Counted from the first letter of the stretch, positions 8,469 through 16,846 are shown. The stretch is DNA of 64,000 nucleotides from Microvirga lupini (GCF_014191055.1 NZ_JACHWB010000001.1:124001-188000); one strand, 5' to 3'. The notes: generated by a model not told the origin, from the sequence alone. A program made the numbers and translations.

Positions 8469-10019
8469 TCACAAAGCGGCTTCGCCCACCGGTGATGCGA
8501 CCGGCTCCGGCCTGTCATTTCCGACCTTGCGGCGCTCCCGATCTTCGAGCAGCAATCGCGTCGTGATCCGTGCGCCTTCGTAGATGACCGGCAGACCGCT
8601 GCCAGGATGGGTGCCACCGCCCACCAGATAGACGTTGCGACCAAAGCGGTTATGCGGCCGGAAATAGAGCATCTGCGTGAGATTGTGCGCGAGGTTGAAG
8701 GTGGCGCCTTCAAAGACCGCGAAATCGTCCTCCCAGCCGCGCGGCGTCACCACGCGCTCAAAACGGATGCGGCTTTCGATGTCGGTAAGGCCGAGCAGCT
8801 TCAGCCGCTCCAGAGCGATCCGGCGATAGCGCGGCGCCTCGCGCGTCCAATCGACATCGCAACGCAGGTTCGGCACCGGCACCAGCACGTAGAGGCTCGC
8901 GTGGCCTTTCGGCGCAAGCGACGGATCGGTGACGCCCGCATGATGCACGTAGATCGACGGCTCCTCGGGGAGAATTCCGTTCGTGATCTCGTGAATGTTG
9001 CGCTCGTATTCCCTGGACAGCAGAATCGTGTGATGGGCGAGATCGCCGACATCGCCCTCGATGCCGAGATAGAGCATGAATGTCGAGCAGGAGATCTTGG
9101 CGCGATCGAGCTTTTTGTTCTTCCAGCGCGGGCGCATTTCTTCCGGCACGAGCCGGCGCATGGCATGGCCGAAATCGCCGTTGACCACAACGGAACCTGC
9201 AGCAAACCGCTCTCCGCCTGCTTCAAGTCCGACAGCCTCCCCGTTCTCGTAGAGAATGCGGTCCACCGGCATGTTCAGGCGAATGTCGACGCCCAACTTG
9301 CGCGCGACATTGGCCATGGCCTCCGACACCGCGCCGCAGCCGCCCATGGGATGAAACACGCCGTGCTCGTATTCAAGGAACGAGAGAATCGTGAACAGGC
9401 TCGGGCACTGGAACGGCGACATGCCGAGATATTTCGTTTGAAACGAGAAGGCGAGGCGCACGCGCGGGTCGGCGAAATAGCGCTTGAGATCGCTGTCGAC
9501 GCTCGAGAAGGGTCGGAGCTTCGGCAGCGCCGCCAGCATGGCGGGCGAGAAGAGATCGGCCGGGTTCGAAAACGCCTGCTCCAGCACAGGTCGGAAGGCT
9601 TCGAGCTTTTCGCGGTTGTCGTCGAGAAAGCGCCGCACGTTGCGGGCATCGTCGGGCGCAAGGCGGGCGATCTCCTGTTCCAGACGGTCGAGATCATAGG
9701 TCGCCCGGATGGAGCCGCCGCCTTCGAAGACAAGGTGGTATTGCGGGTCGAGCCGCCGGAGCTCGACATGATCCTCCAGCCGTTCGCCGCAAGCCTCGAA
9801 GATGTCCTTCAGAACGCGTGGATACAGGAAGAACGTGGGGCCGATATCGAACTTGTAGCCGCCCGGAGCGTGAATCGTGCGGGTGCGGCCGCCGACGGCC
9901 GGCTCGCGTTCGAAGATCGTAACCGGTATCCCCTCCCGGGCCAGCAACATGGCCGACGCCAAGCCGCCCGGGCCGGCCCCGACAACGGCCACATGCGGGG
10001 ATGGGGAAGATTTCAGCAT
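8469..10019 (-). CDS. CrtI-superfamily desaturase, CrtN-like (C30 carotenoid desaturase)
   Basis: A 516-residue FAD desaturase with GAGPGG at about residues 14-19, GGRTRT after the first sheet and a C-terminal VGGGTHPGSGLPVI FAD segment. Blocks such as FDIGPTFFLYP, SFQTKYLGMSPF, CSTFMLYLGI and PSIYVHHAGVTDPSLAPKG resemble the CrtN (dehydrosqualene desaturase) group. Given HpnCDE in the same operon, the likely substrate is squalene rather than phytoene. ATG at 10019 is preferred over a GTG at 10043 because TTGAGGA lies ten bases upstream. It is the first gene of the minus-strand operon and faces rlpA across an A+T-rich divergent promoter region. Many annotation systems would call it crtI. Confidence 0.8.
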   Translation of the reverse strand: MLKSSPSPHVAVVGAGPGGLASAMLLAREGIPVTIFEREPAVGGRTRTIHAPGGYKFDIGPTFFLYPRVLKDIFEACGERLEDHVELRRLDPQYHLVFEGGGSIRATYDLDRLEQEIARLAPDDARNVRRFLDDNREKLEAFRPVLEQAFSNPADLFSPAMLAALPKLRPFSSVDSDLKRYFADPRVRLAFSFQTKYLGMSPFQCPSLFTILSFLEYEHGVFHPMGGCGAVSEAMANVARKLGVDIRLNMPVDRILYENGEAVGLEAGGERFAAGSVVVNGDFGHAMRRLVPEEMRPRWKNKKLDRAKISCSTFMLYLGIEGDVGDLAHHTILLSREYERNIHEITNGILPEEPSIYVHHAGVTDPSLAPKGHASLYVLVPVPNLRCDVDWTREAPRYRRIALERLKLLGLTDIESRIRFERVVTPRGWEDDFAVFEGATFNLAHNLTQMLYFRPHNRFGRNVYLVGGGTHPGSGLPVIYEGARITTRLLLEDRERRKVGNDRPEPVASPVGEAAL

Positions 10020-10040
10020 CGAACAGGCGTCCTCAACTGT

Positions 10041-10120
10041 CACGTGAACAGTGAAGACTTACCTATAGCGGCTTGGCTATCCGGCCAGAGTCACATTCTG
10101 GCGATCACGGAACAGTGAGA
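10041..10120. promoter_or_regulatory. Two directly repeated candidate operator sites upstream of the carotenoid operon
   Basis: CACGTGAACAGTGAAGA (10041-10057) and CACGGAACAGTGAGA (10106-10120) are near-identical direct repeats about 65 bases apart in the divergent region between the CrtN-like gene and rlpA. The first is also part of an inverted pair, ACTGT (10036-10040) and ACAGT (10048-10052). The rest of 10121-10308 is unusually A+T-rich and probably holds the two divergent promoters, whose hexamers I could not fix. A PpsR-type TGT-N12-ACA site was not found. Confidence 0.4.
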
Positions 10121-10308
10121 TATTCCTTAAGGGGAAAGGAAACGTTGTTCCATATATAGAAATCTAGACATAATTTTCTTCAGGCTAGTTTTTGCAATAA
10201 ATCCATAGCTCTGAAGTATGAAGTGGCACTGAAAAAATTTAGGTGCCTTATTCTTGCCTTTTTAAAGATCAGTTTCACTTTCAATCACAACGGAAGGGGA
10301 GACTGTCC

Positions 10309-10728
10309 TTGAAGAATATCCTCACCCGAGCATCTGCAATGGTGCCACTTCTTTTTGTTGCTGCTTGCAATACAACCGCCTCCAACGACCCTTCAGTCAC
10401 AGGATCCATCTCGACGGCGAATATCGAGACAGGCAAAGCCTTTCAGCGCGGTACTGCCTCCTGGTACGGACCCGGTTTCCATGGCCGCAAAACCGCCAGC
10501 GGCGAACGCTTTAATTCCTACGACATGACGGCGGCACACCGCTCGCTGCCCTTCGGCACCCGCCTCAAGGTCGTGAATGAAAACAACGGCCGTTCCGTGG
10601 TCGTGCGGGTGAACGACCGTGGCCCCTTCGCCCACCGGCGCATCATCGATCTCGCCAAAGGCCCCGCACAAGCTCTCGGCCTCACCTCGTCCGGCGTCGG
10701 CTACGTCTCCCTTCACCGCCTCGATTAG
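10309..10728 (+). CDS. rlpA: RlpA-like septal ring lipoprotein (DPBB domain)
   Basis: A 139-residue lipoprotein. The start is TTG at 10309, chosen because AAGGGGAG lies seven bases upstream and a lipobox (LLFVAAC) falls about residue 18; an ATG at 10243 would bury the signal peptide inside the protein. The mature part is a double-psi beta-barrel: ASWYGPGFHGRKTASGE, then DMTAAHRSLPFGT, then VRVNDRGPFAHRRIIDL. RlpA proteins bind or cleave denuded peptidoglycan glycans at septa. No SPOR domain follows, so this is a short form. It stands alone, divergent from the carotenoid operon. Confidence 0.88.
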   Translation: MKNILTRASAMVPLLFVAACNTTASNDPSVTGSISTANIETGKAFQRGTASWYGPGFHGRKTASGERFNSYDMTAAHRSLPFGTRLKVVNENNGRSVVVRVNDRGPFAHRRIIDLAKGPAQALGLTSSGVGYVSLHRLD

Positions 10729-10786
10729 GCGCTTCTTAATCCCTTGCGGCGATTCTTGGCTCGATTCGGGACCAAGGGTTGCTTAC

Positions 10787-11143
10787 ATGGAATCGAGATC
10801 GTCTCAGCCGACGAACGTCATACGCTTTCCGGGCGCGCGCTCGTCAGCCAATCCCCGCCACGACCAAAAGAGCCTCATGGATGCGGTGTATTCCGCGGGG
10901 TCGCTGACGATCGGGGCCGACGATCGCGCGACCAAGGCCATGGCGACGCGCCTGACCATTTTCGGCTTCGTCGTCATTGATGAAGTCCAAGCCGACGGCA
11001 TGGGCCGGCGGCTTCGCCCTTCCGAGGCTTTCCATGCCTCCACGGCCTTGCCCTGGCGGGTCTCGAAGCCCTCCGGCCGTTACCGCGTCGATGACGGCAT
11101 TCCAGAAACGGACAGGGAACTGTTCGCGGCTCTGCAGGCCTAA
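10787..11143 (+). CDS. Conserved hypothetical protein, 118 aa
   Basis: ATG at 10787 follows AAGGG with an 8-base spacer. The protein is soluble, with a basic N-terminus (residues 1-30, TNVIRFPGARSS) and a more ordered C-terminal half around FGFVVIDEVQADG. Other in-frame starts further upstream would overlap rlpA. I do not recognise a domain or function. It lies 58 bases after rlpA and 73 before the next small gene. Confidence 0.6.
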   Translation: MESRSSQPTNVIRFPGARSSANPRHDQKSLMDAVYSAGSLTIGADDRATKAMATRLTIFGFVVIDEVQADGMGRRLRPSEAFHASTALPWRVSKPSGRYRVDDGIPETDRELFAALQA

Positions 11144-11216
11144 CCATCCTCAGGGCTCGCCTTTCCCGCTCTGTGAGCTATGTCCTCATCCGGCCATGGC
11201 ATTCCAGGGGAAGGCG

Positions 11217-11522
11217 ATGCACCTGATTCAGATTCTTCTGCCGCTTGCCGACAATGCAGGCCGCCGGTTCGACGGCGCAGCCTATGGGCGTGTGCGCTCG
11301 GAGCTGTCCGAACGCTTCGGCGGGATCACGAGTTTCACGCGTGCTCCGGCCGAAGGCGTCTGGAAAGAAGGCGGTCACACGGCTCATGACGACATCGTCG
11401 TGTTCGAGGTCATGGCCCGTGAGATCGATCATTCCTGGTGGGAGCGCTACCGCGCCGAACTGGAGCGCCGCTTCGATCAGGAAGCCATCGTGATTCGGGC
11501 GATTCGCGTCGAAATGCTTTAA
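11217..11522 (+). CDS. Conserved hypothetical protein, 101 aa
   Basis: ATG at 11217 is placed just after AGGGGAAGG. The protein begins MHLIQILLPLADN and reads like a small mixed alpha/beta domain, with a conserved-looking ERFGGITSFTRAPAEGVW stretch and DDIVVFEVMA. Similar small proteins occur in alphaproteobacteria without assigned function. A second upstream in-frame ATG at 11196 is possible. No operon partner is clear. Confidence 0.6.
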   Translation: MHLIQILLPLADNAGRRFDGAAYGRVRSELSERFGGITSFTRAPAEGVWKEGGHTAHDDIVVFEVMAREIDHSWWERYRAELERRFDQEAIVIRAIRVEML

Positions 11523-11527
11523 TTCAA

Positions 11528-11552
11528 GGAACCGACCCACCACGGCTTCGCT
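11528..11552 (+). promoter_or_regulatory. Weak EcfG-like promoter
   Basis: GGAAC (11528-11532), 16-base spacer, CGCT (11549-11552): one mismatch to GGAAC-N16/17-CGTT. It is 28 bases upstream of the PHA-system gene start, which is close for a promoter, so confidence is low. Confidence 0.25.
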
Positions 11553-11579
11553 TGTTCCATCAAAAAGCGGAGCATGCTG

Positions 11580-11891
11580 ATGTCGAAGCCCCTCGTCGTC
11601 TCTATTCCCCACAACCTAGGCCAAGCCGAAGCCATGCGACGGCTTCAGGGCGGTATGGCCGGCGTGAAATCGCAATTTGGAGACAAGGTCGCGTCCATTC
11701 AGGAAAGCTGGAGCGGAAACCGGATGGATTTTCGCGTCGGCGCCATGGGTCAGAACGTGAGCGGCCATCTTGAAGTCATGCAGGATCAGGTGCGCGTTGA
11801 AGTCCAGTTGCCGTGGATACTGGCGATGGTTGCGGAGAAGGCAAAGACCTTTATTCAAAAGCAGGGAACGCTTTTGCTCGAAAAGAAGTGA
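11580..11891 (+). CDS. Polyhydroxyalkanoic acid system family protein (PHA_gran_rgn-like)
   Basis: A 103-residue protein beginning MSKPLVVSIPHNLGQAEA, followed by an antiparallel-sheet-like middle (NRMDFRVGAMGQNVSGHLEV) and a helical C-terminus ending in a basic tail. The N-terminal SIPHxLGxxEA pattern is characteristic of the small putative PHA-granule family, which is of unknown biochemical role. ATG at 11580 is preferred over 11574 because GGAG lies seven bases upstream. No PHA synthase or phasin is adjacent. Confidence 0.7.
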   Translation: MSKPLVVSIPHNLGQAEAMRRLQGGMAGVKSQFGDKVASIQESWSGNRMDFRVGAMGQNVSGHLEVMQDQVRVEVQLPWILAMVAEKAKTFIQKQGTLLLEKK

Positions 11892-12084
11892 CGTCTACTA
11901 TTCCCATGAATAGACGTTCACAAAGATGAACGCAGATGGAACCAAACTGTACCATCTGCGTTGTAAAATCGATTGCGACCGCGACCCTTCGACGGTGCGC
12001 TTCACTAACGACATCGATTTATTCGCCCCGGACCGGGTTCTTCTGTCCGATCGTGACAACACACCTTTATCTGAGGTTCGCGCT

Positions 12085-13302
12085 ATGCATGAGCGTTTGA
12101 CGACGCAGTCCTATGCCCTTCGTTCGCCTGTCAAAGCCGGTTCGGAAAAACCTCTCCTCGTCTGTTTCTCGCATCTCCGCTGGGACTTCGTCTGGCAGCG
12201 TCCACAGCACCTTCTCAGTCGCGCCGCCAAACATTACGATGTGCTGATCATCGAAGAGCCGATGTTCAAGGCTGGCGTGACGCCGCATATGGACGTGAGC
12301 GAGCGCCCACAGGGCGTAACAATTGCCGTTCCCATGCTTCCCGAAGGATTGTCCCATGAGGACATCATCTCCGAGCAGCACGACCTCATCGAGAATCTGA
12401 TCGGCCGTGAATCGGCAAGCCCACGTGTGTTCTGGTACTACACGCCGATGGCCATGGCCTTCACCAGCGATCTCGAATGCGACTTGTGCGTCTACGACAA
12501 CATGGATGAGCTCTCGCTCTTCCGCGGCGCATCGCAGGAGCTCCTCGACCTGGAGAACGCGCTTTTCACCCGCTGCGATCTCGTGTTCACCGGCGGCATG
12601 AGCCTCTACGAGGCCAAGAAGCATCGCCATCGCAGCGTCCACGGCTTCCCGTCATCGATCGACTTCAATCATTTCTCGCAGGCGCGCTCCATCCACCAGG
12701 ATCCCGAGGACCAGGCGATGATTCCGCATCTGCGTCTCGGCTTCTTCGGCGTCGTGGACGAGCGCATGGACATCGACCTCCTGGCTGAGGTTGCTGACCT
12801 GCGCCCCGACTGGAACTTCGTGATGATCGGCCCGGTGGTAAAGATCGATCCCGCCAGCCTGCCGCAGCGGCCCAACATCCACTGGCTCGGCGGTAAGTCC
12901 TACAACGAGCTGCCGCACTACCTGGCCGGCTGGGATGTGGGCTTCATGAACTTCGCCCTCAACGAGGCGACGAAGTTCATCAGCCCCACCAAGACGCCTG
13001 AATTCCTGGCCGCCGGCGTTCCCGTCGTCTCGACGGCAATCACCGACGTGATCCGTCCCTATGGCGAAAAAGGTCTCGTCGAGATCGCAAGGAGCGCCAA
13101 GGAAGTGGTCGCTAAGGTCGAAACCATCTTGAGCAGGCCGAAGGATCCCTGGCTTGCCAGGGTGGATCGCCACCTCGCCGCCGGTTCCTGGGACAAGACC
13201 TGGGGTGCCATGCACAAGCTGATGCTGGACGTCACCGGCGAGGCCGCCACGGATCGTCCTACCTCGTCCCTTCCCGTTTATGCCACCACGCCTGCGGAGT
13301 GA
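12085..13302 (+). CDS. Glycosyltransferase (GT-B fold, family 1/4-like)
   Basis: A 405-residue protein. The N-terminal region has FSHLRWDFVWQRPQHLLSR, a signature of glycosyltransferases found next to UDP-galactopyranose mutase; the C-terminal Rossmann half carries a GFFGVVDERMDIDL segment and an EFLAAGVPVVSTAI donor-binding block. ATG at 12085 follows TGAGG at about 8 bases; an ATG at 11926 would add 53 residues with poor codon character. It ends seven bases before glf, so the two are probably co-transcribed, and it may transfer galactofuranose or a related sugar to a surface glycan. The acceptor cannot be read from sequence. Confidence 0.75.
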   Translation: MHERLTTQSYALRSPVKAGSEKPLLVCFSHLRWDFVWQRPQHLLSRAAKHYDVLIIEEPMFKAGVTPHMDVSERPQGVTIAVPMLPEGLSHEDIISEQHDLIENLIGRESASPRVFWYYTPMAMAFTSDLECDLCVYDNMDELSLFRGASQELLDLENALFTRCDLVFTGGMSLYEAKKHRHRSVHGFPSSIDFNHFSQARSIHQDPEDQAMIPHLRLGFFGVVDERMDIDLLAEVADLRPDWNFVMIGPVVKIDPASLPQRPNIHWLGGKSYNELPHYLAGWDVGFMNFALNEATKFISPTKTPEFLAAGVPVVSTAITDVIRPYGEKGLVEIARSAKEVVAKVETILSRPKDPWLARVDRHLAAGSWDKTWGAMHKLMLDVTGEAATDRPTSSLPVYATTPAE

Positions 13303-13308
13303 TCTGGA

Positions 13309-14463
13309 ATGTATGACTGGCTGATTGTCGGCGCCGGCTTTGCGGGCAGCGTTCTGGCTGAACGTCTTGCAAGCGAGCGCAACGAGCGCGTCCTTCTCAT
13401 CGACCGTCGCCCGCATATCGGCGGCAACGCCTATGACCGGTATGATGACGATGGGTTGCTGATCCACCAGTATGGACCGCATATTTTTCACACCAACTCC
13501 AAGCAGATCTTCGACTATCTTTCCCGCTTCACGGAGTGGCGCTTCTATGAGCACCGGGTGCTGGCGGAGGTGGACGGCATGCTCGTGCCGATACCGATCA
13601 ACCTCGACACGGTCAACAAGCTCTACGGCCTGAATCTCACCTCCGAACAGCTGCAGGATTGGTTCGCGGAGCGCGCCGAAACCATCGGCGAGATCAAGAC
13701 GTCGGAGGACGTCGTCGTCTCCGTCGTGGGCCGCGAGCTCTACGAAAAGTTCTTCCGGGGCTATACCCGCAAGCAATGGGGCCTCGATCCGTCCGAGCTC
13801 GACAAATCCGTGACATCGCGCGTGCCGACCCGCACGAACCGGGACGACCGCTACTTCACGGACGAGTTCCAGTTCATGCCGAAGCATGGCTACACCCGGA
13901 TGTTCGAGAAGATGGTTGGTCATCCGAACATCGACATCATGACGCAGACCGAGTACGACGACGTCAAGAATGTCATCCCGCATCGCCGCGTGATCTATTG
14001 CGGGCCGATTGACGAGTATTTCAATTTCCAGTTCGGCAAGCTGCCCTATCGCTCGCTGCGCTTCGAGCATGTGACGCTCGACAAGGCCTGGCACCAGCCC
14101 GTCGGGGTGGTGAACTTCCCGCAGACCAACGATTACACTCGCGTCACGGAATACAAGCACCTGACCGGCCAGGAGCATGCCAAGACGGCGCTGACCTACG
14201 AGTACCCGTCGGCCGAAGGCGATCCCTACTATCCGATCCCGAAGGCGGCGAATCAGGAGCTCTTCAAGAAGTACGAGCGCTTGGCTCTGGCCACCCCCGA
14301 CGTCTGGTTCGTGGGTCGTCTCGCGACCTACCGCTACTACAACATGGACCAGATCGTCGGCCAGGCGCTTGCCACCTTCCGGCGCATCAACGAGTCCCTG
14401 CCGGTCGGCGCAGATACATCAGCCGTCAAGGTCATGTCGTTGCACGCAGGGCTGGTTTCATAG
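13309..14463 (+). CDS. glf: UDP-galactopyranose mutase
   Basis: A 384-residue flavoprotein that interconverts UDP-galactopyranose and UDP-galactofuranose. The N-terminus has the FAD motif LIVGAGFAGSVLAERLA (GAGFAG), then RRPHIGGNAYD and the family block YGPHIFHTNS. Later come a GYTRKQWG active-site helix, a PVGVVNFPQTNDYTRVTEYKH region, the YEYP motif and a C-terminal GRLATYRYYNMDQIVGQAL FAD segment. Length and motifs are typical of bacterial Glf. It lies between a glycosyltransferase and a GH1-RmlD fusion, arguing for a galactofuranose-containing envelope polysaccharide. Confidence 0.95.
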   Translation: MYDWLIVGAGFAGSVLAERLASERNERVLLIDRRPHIGGNAYDRYDDDGLLIHQYGPHIFHTNSKQIFDYLSRFTEWRFYEHRVLAEVDGMLVPIPINLDTVNKLYGLNLTSEQLQDWFAERAETIGEIKTSEDVVVSVVGRELYEKFFRGYTRKQWGLDPSELDKSVTSRVPTRTNRDDRYFTDEFQFMPKHGYTRMFEKMVGHPNIDIMTQTEYDDVKNVIPHRRVIYCGPIDEYFNFQFGKLPYRSLRFEHVTLDKAWHQPVGVVNFPQTNDYTRVTEYKHLTGQEHAKTALTYEYPSAEGDPYYPIPKAANQELFKKYERLALATPDVWFVGRLATYRYYNMDQIVGQALATFRRINESLPVGADTSAVKVMSLHAGLVS

Positions 14464-14536
14464 TCATCCAAAACAGCATCGAACATTCCGCGCTAAGAAT
14501 AGTTGTCGAACGCTTGTGAAAATAGCTCGGAGTTGC

Positions 14537-16825
14537 ATGATGAAACGATCAGTAGAGCATCGTGCGGAAAAGTGGGCCGGGTTTTCCACCAAGACGATGC
14601 TCTCCTCCAGAGAAGAAGCACCGGATGAAACCCAAAAGTGCAAATCCACTTTTGGGTCCGATGCTTTAGAGCTTTGGGGCGGTCTGGAATGTACCGTCGC
14701 AAGAGTAGGCGACGACTACCGCGACCAAAGCCTGGAAACCGGTCATCATGATCGCATCGAGGATCTCGACCGGATTGCCGAACTCGGTATCCGCACGCTC
14801 CGTCATCCGGTGCTCTGGGAGACAATCTCTCCCGAGAGCCCGGACCGGACGGACTTCTCCTGGCACGACACGCGTCTGAAGCGCCTTCAGGAGCTGAACA
14901 TCCGGGCCATCGCGGGTCTGTGCCATCACGGCAGCGGCCCCCGCTATACCCACATGCTCGATCCCGCATGGCCCGAGCTTCTGGCGCGCCATGCGGCCCA
15001 TGTGGCGGAACGCTATCCCCATCTCGATCTCTACACGCCGGTCAACGAGCCGCTCACCACGGCCCGTTTCTGCGGCCTCTACGGCCACTGGCATCCGCAT
15101 GGCACCGGTTACGAATCCTTCCTCAAGATTCTCGTGAACGAGTGCAAGGCGACCCTTCTGTCCATGAGGTCCATCCGCAAGGTACGGCCCGATGCGCAAC
15201 TCGTGCAGACCGACGACATGGGCAAGACCTTTTCCACGCCTACGCTCGCCTATCAGGCCGATCACGAGAACCAACGCCGTTTCCTAAGCTTCGATCTCCT
15301 GTGCGGGATGGTGGATCGCAGCCACCCCTGGTGGCAGATCCTGCTCGATCATGGCGTCGCGCAGGCCGATCTCGAACTCCTGCTTGAGGCGGATGCGGCG
15401 CCCGACATCATCGGCATCAACCATTACCTCACCAGCGAGCGCTATCTCGACGAACGCAAGAGCCGGTATCCGGAACACCATTGGGGTGGGAACGGTCGGC
15501 ACGAATACGCCGACGCGGAAGCCGTGCGCATGCCGCTGCCGATCAAGGGTCTTGGCCCGGCGGCGCGTCTGCGCGAAGTTTGGGACCGTTACCGGCGGCC
15601 CATCGCCATCACGGAAGCGCACCACGGCAGCACCCGTGACGAGCAGCTGCGCTGGCTCATGCAGGTCTGGAACGACGTCGAGAGCCTTCGCAATGAGGGA
15701 GCCGACATCCGGGCCGTGACCGTCTGGTCGCTCTTCGGCACGGTGGATTGGAACAGCCTTCTCACTCGGCGCAACGGCTTCTACGAGCCGGGACCCTTCG
15801 ACGTGAGGGCGCCCGAGCCACGCAAGACGGTGCTCGCCCATGCCACGGAGGCGCTCGCCAAGACCGGCACGTTCGACCATCCGGTGCTTGACCGCGCCGG
15901 ATGGTGGCGGCGGGACATCCGCTTCTACAAGCGCCCCTCGAAGGTGTCGCGGGCCTGTTGGCTCGCCGACGAGCCGCGCCAGCTCCTGATCACAGGCGCC
16001 ACCGGCACGCTCGGTCGAGCCTATTCACGCCTGTGCGATTTCCGCGGCCTCAACCATGTGCTGCTTTCGCGCCAGGATATGGATATCGCGGACCCTAAGA
16101 GCGTCGCGGAGGCTCTCGAATGTCACCGCCCCTGGGCGGTGATCAACACCGCCGGCTATGTGCGCGTCGCGGAGGCCGAGAACGACAGGAAAGCCTGCTT
16201 CCGCGAAAACGCCAAGGGCGCCGAGATTCTCGCGAAGGCGTGCGCCGACCTCGGGATCCCGCTCGTGACCTTCTCGTCCGATCTCGTCTTCGACGGCACG
16301 CTTGAGAGGGTGTATGTGGAGAGCGACTATGTCAATCCCACAACCGTGTACGGCGAGAGCAAAGCCGAGGCGGAACGCAAGGTTCTCGAAGCGCACGACA
16401 ACGCCTTGGTGCTCCGTACCAGCGCCTTCTTCGGCCCCTGGGATCGCTACAACTTCGTCTGGTCCATCCTCAACACCTTGAGCAAGGGAGAGGGCGTGGA
16501 AGCGAGCCTCGATGTGGTGTCGCCCACCTATGTGCCCGATCTCGTGAACACCTCGCTCGATCTTCTCATCGATGGCGGTACGGGCATCTGGCACATGGCC
16601 AATACCGGCGAGACGTCCTGGCGGGATCTCGCCGCCATGGCGGCCGAGCGCGCGGGCTTCGATCCCGGCCTCGTCACCGATGCGGGCGATCTGCCCGCAC
16701 TCAACACGGCACTGTCGACCGAACGCGGGATTCTCATGCCGCATCTTGAGAGCGCCCTCGACCGCTTCTTCATCGACAGCGAGGTCGAGTGGTCGGACGA
16801 TGCCATGAAGGTGGCGGCCGAGTAA
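14537..16825 (+). CDS. Bifunctional GH1-type glycosidase / RmlD-like sugar-nucleotide reductase fusion
   Basis: A 762-residue two-domain protein. About residues 50-465 form a GH1-like barrel with acid/base Glu in TPVNEPLTTARFCGLYGHW and nucleophile Glu in IAITEAHHGS. About residues 480-760 form an extended short-chain dehydrogenase like dTDP-4-dehydrorhamnose reductase: ITGATGTLGRAYS (TGxxGxxG), a catalytic SSD serine and YGESK (YxxxK). CGGAG precedes tandem ATGs at 14537 and 14540. The first ~45 codons are a palindromic repeat (14553-14672), and the conserved fold starts at LELWGGLECTV, directly after it. It may couple sugar-nucleotide reduction to glycan trimming in the Galf locus; the true substrate is unknown. 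Frames reaching back to 14369 inside glf are rejected. Confidence 0.82.
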   Translation: MMKRSVEHRAEKWAGFSTKTMLSSREEAPDETQKCKSTFGSDALELWGGLECTVARVGDDYRDQSLETGHHDRIEDLDRIAELGIRTLRHPVLWETISPESPDRTDFSWHDTRLKRLQELNIRAIAGLCHHGSGPRYTHMLDPAWPELLARHAAHVAERYPHLDLYTPVNEPLTTARFCGLYGHWHPHGTGYESFLKILVNECKATLLSMRSIRKVRPDAQLVQTDDMGKTFSTPTLAYQADHENQRRFLSFDLLCGMVDRSHPWWQILLDHGVAQADLELLLEADAAPDIIGINHYLTSERYLDERKSRYPEHHWGGNGRHEYADAEAVRMPLPIKGLGPAARLREVWDRYRRPIAITEAHHGSTRDEQLRWLMQVWNDVESLRNEGADIRAVTVWSLFGTVDWNSLLTRRNGFYEPGPFDVRAPEPRKTVLAHATEALAKTGTFDHPVLDRAGWWRRDIRFYKRPSKVSRACWLADEPRQLLITGATGTLGRAYSRLCDFRGLNHVLLSRQDMDIADPKSVAEALECHRPWAVINTAGYVRVAEAENDRKACFRENAKGAEILAKACADLGIPLVTFSSDLVFDGTLERVYVESDYVNPTTVYGESKAEAERKVLEAHDNALVLRTSAFFGPWDRYNFVWSILNTLSKGEGVEASLDVVSPTYVPDLVNTSLDLLIDGGTGIWHMANTGETSWRDLAAMAAERAGFDPGLVTDAGDLPALNTALSTERGILMPHLESALDRFFIDSEVEWSDDAMKVAAE
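14553..14672. repeat. Family D palindromic repeat, copy 1 (two tandem hairpins)
   Basis: First hairpin: TAGAGCATCGTGCGGAAAAG paired with a GTTTTCC...GACGATGCTC arm (14553-14602). Second hairpin: ACCCAAAAGTG and CACTTTTGGGT arms (14629-14658) followed by CCGATGCTTTAGAGC. Related copies lie at 31423-31474 and 51914-52027. This copy lies inside the predicted reading frame of the GH1-RmlD gene. Confidence 0.85.
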
Positions 16826-16846
16826 CTTCTCTCCTCCGGAAACGCA

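Noticed and set aside
10020..10240. PpsR-type TGT-N12-ACA sites in front of the carotenoid operon
   Set aside because: No such spacing found on either strand.
14369..14536. Upstream extension of the GH1-RmlD frame into glf
   Set aside because: Translates glf in a wrong frame; a better start with CGGAG lies at 14537.
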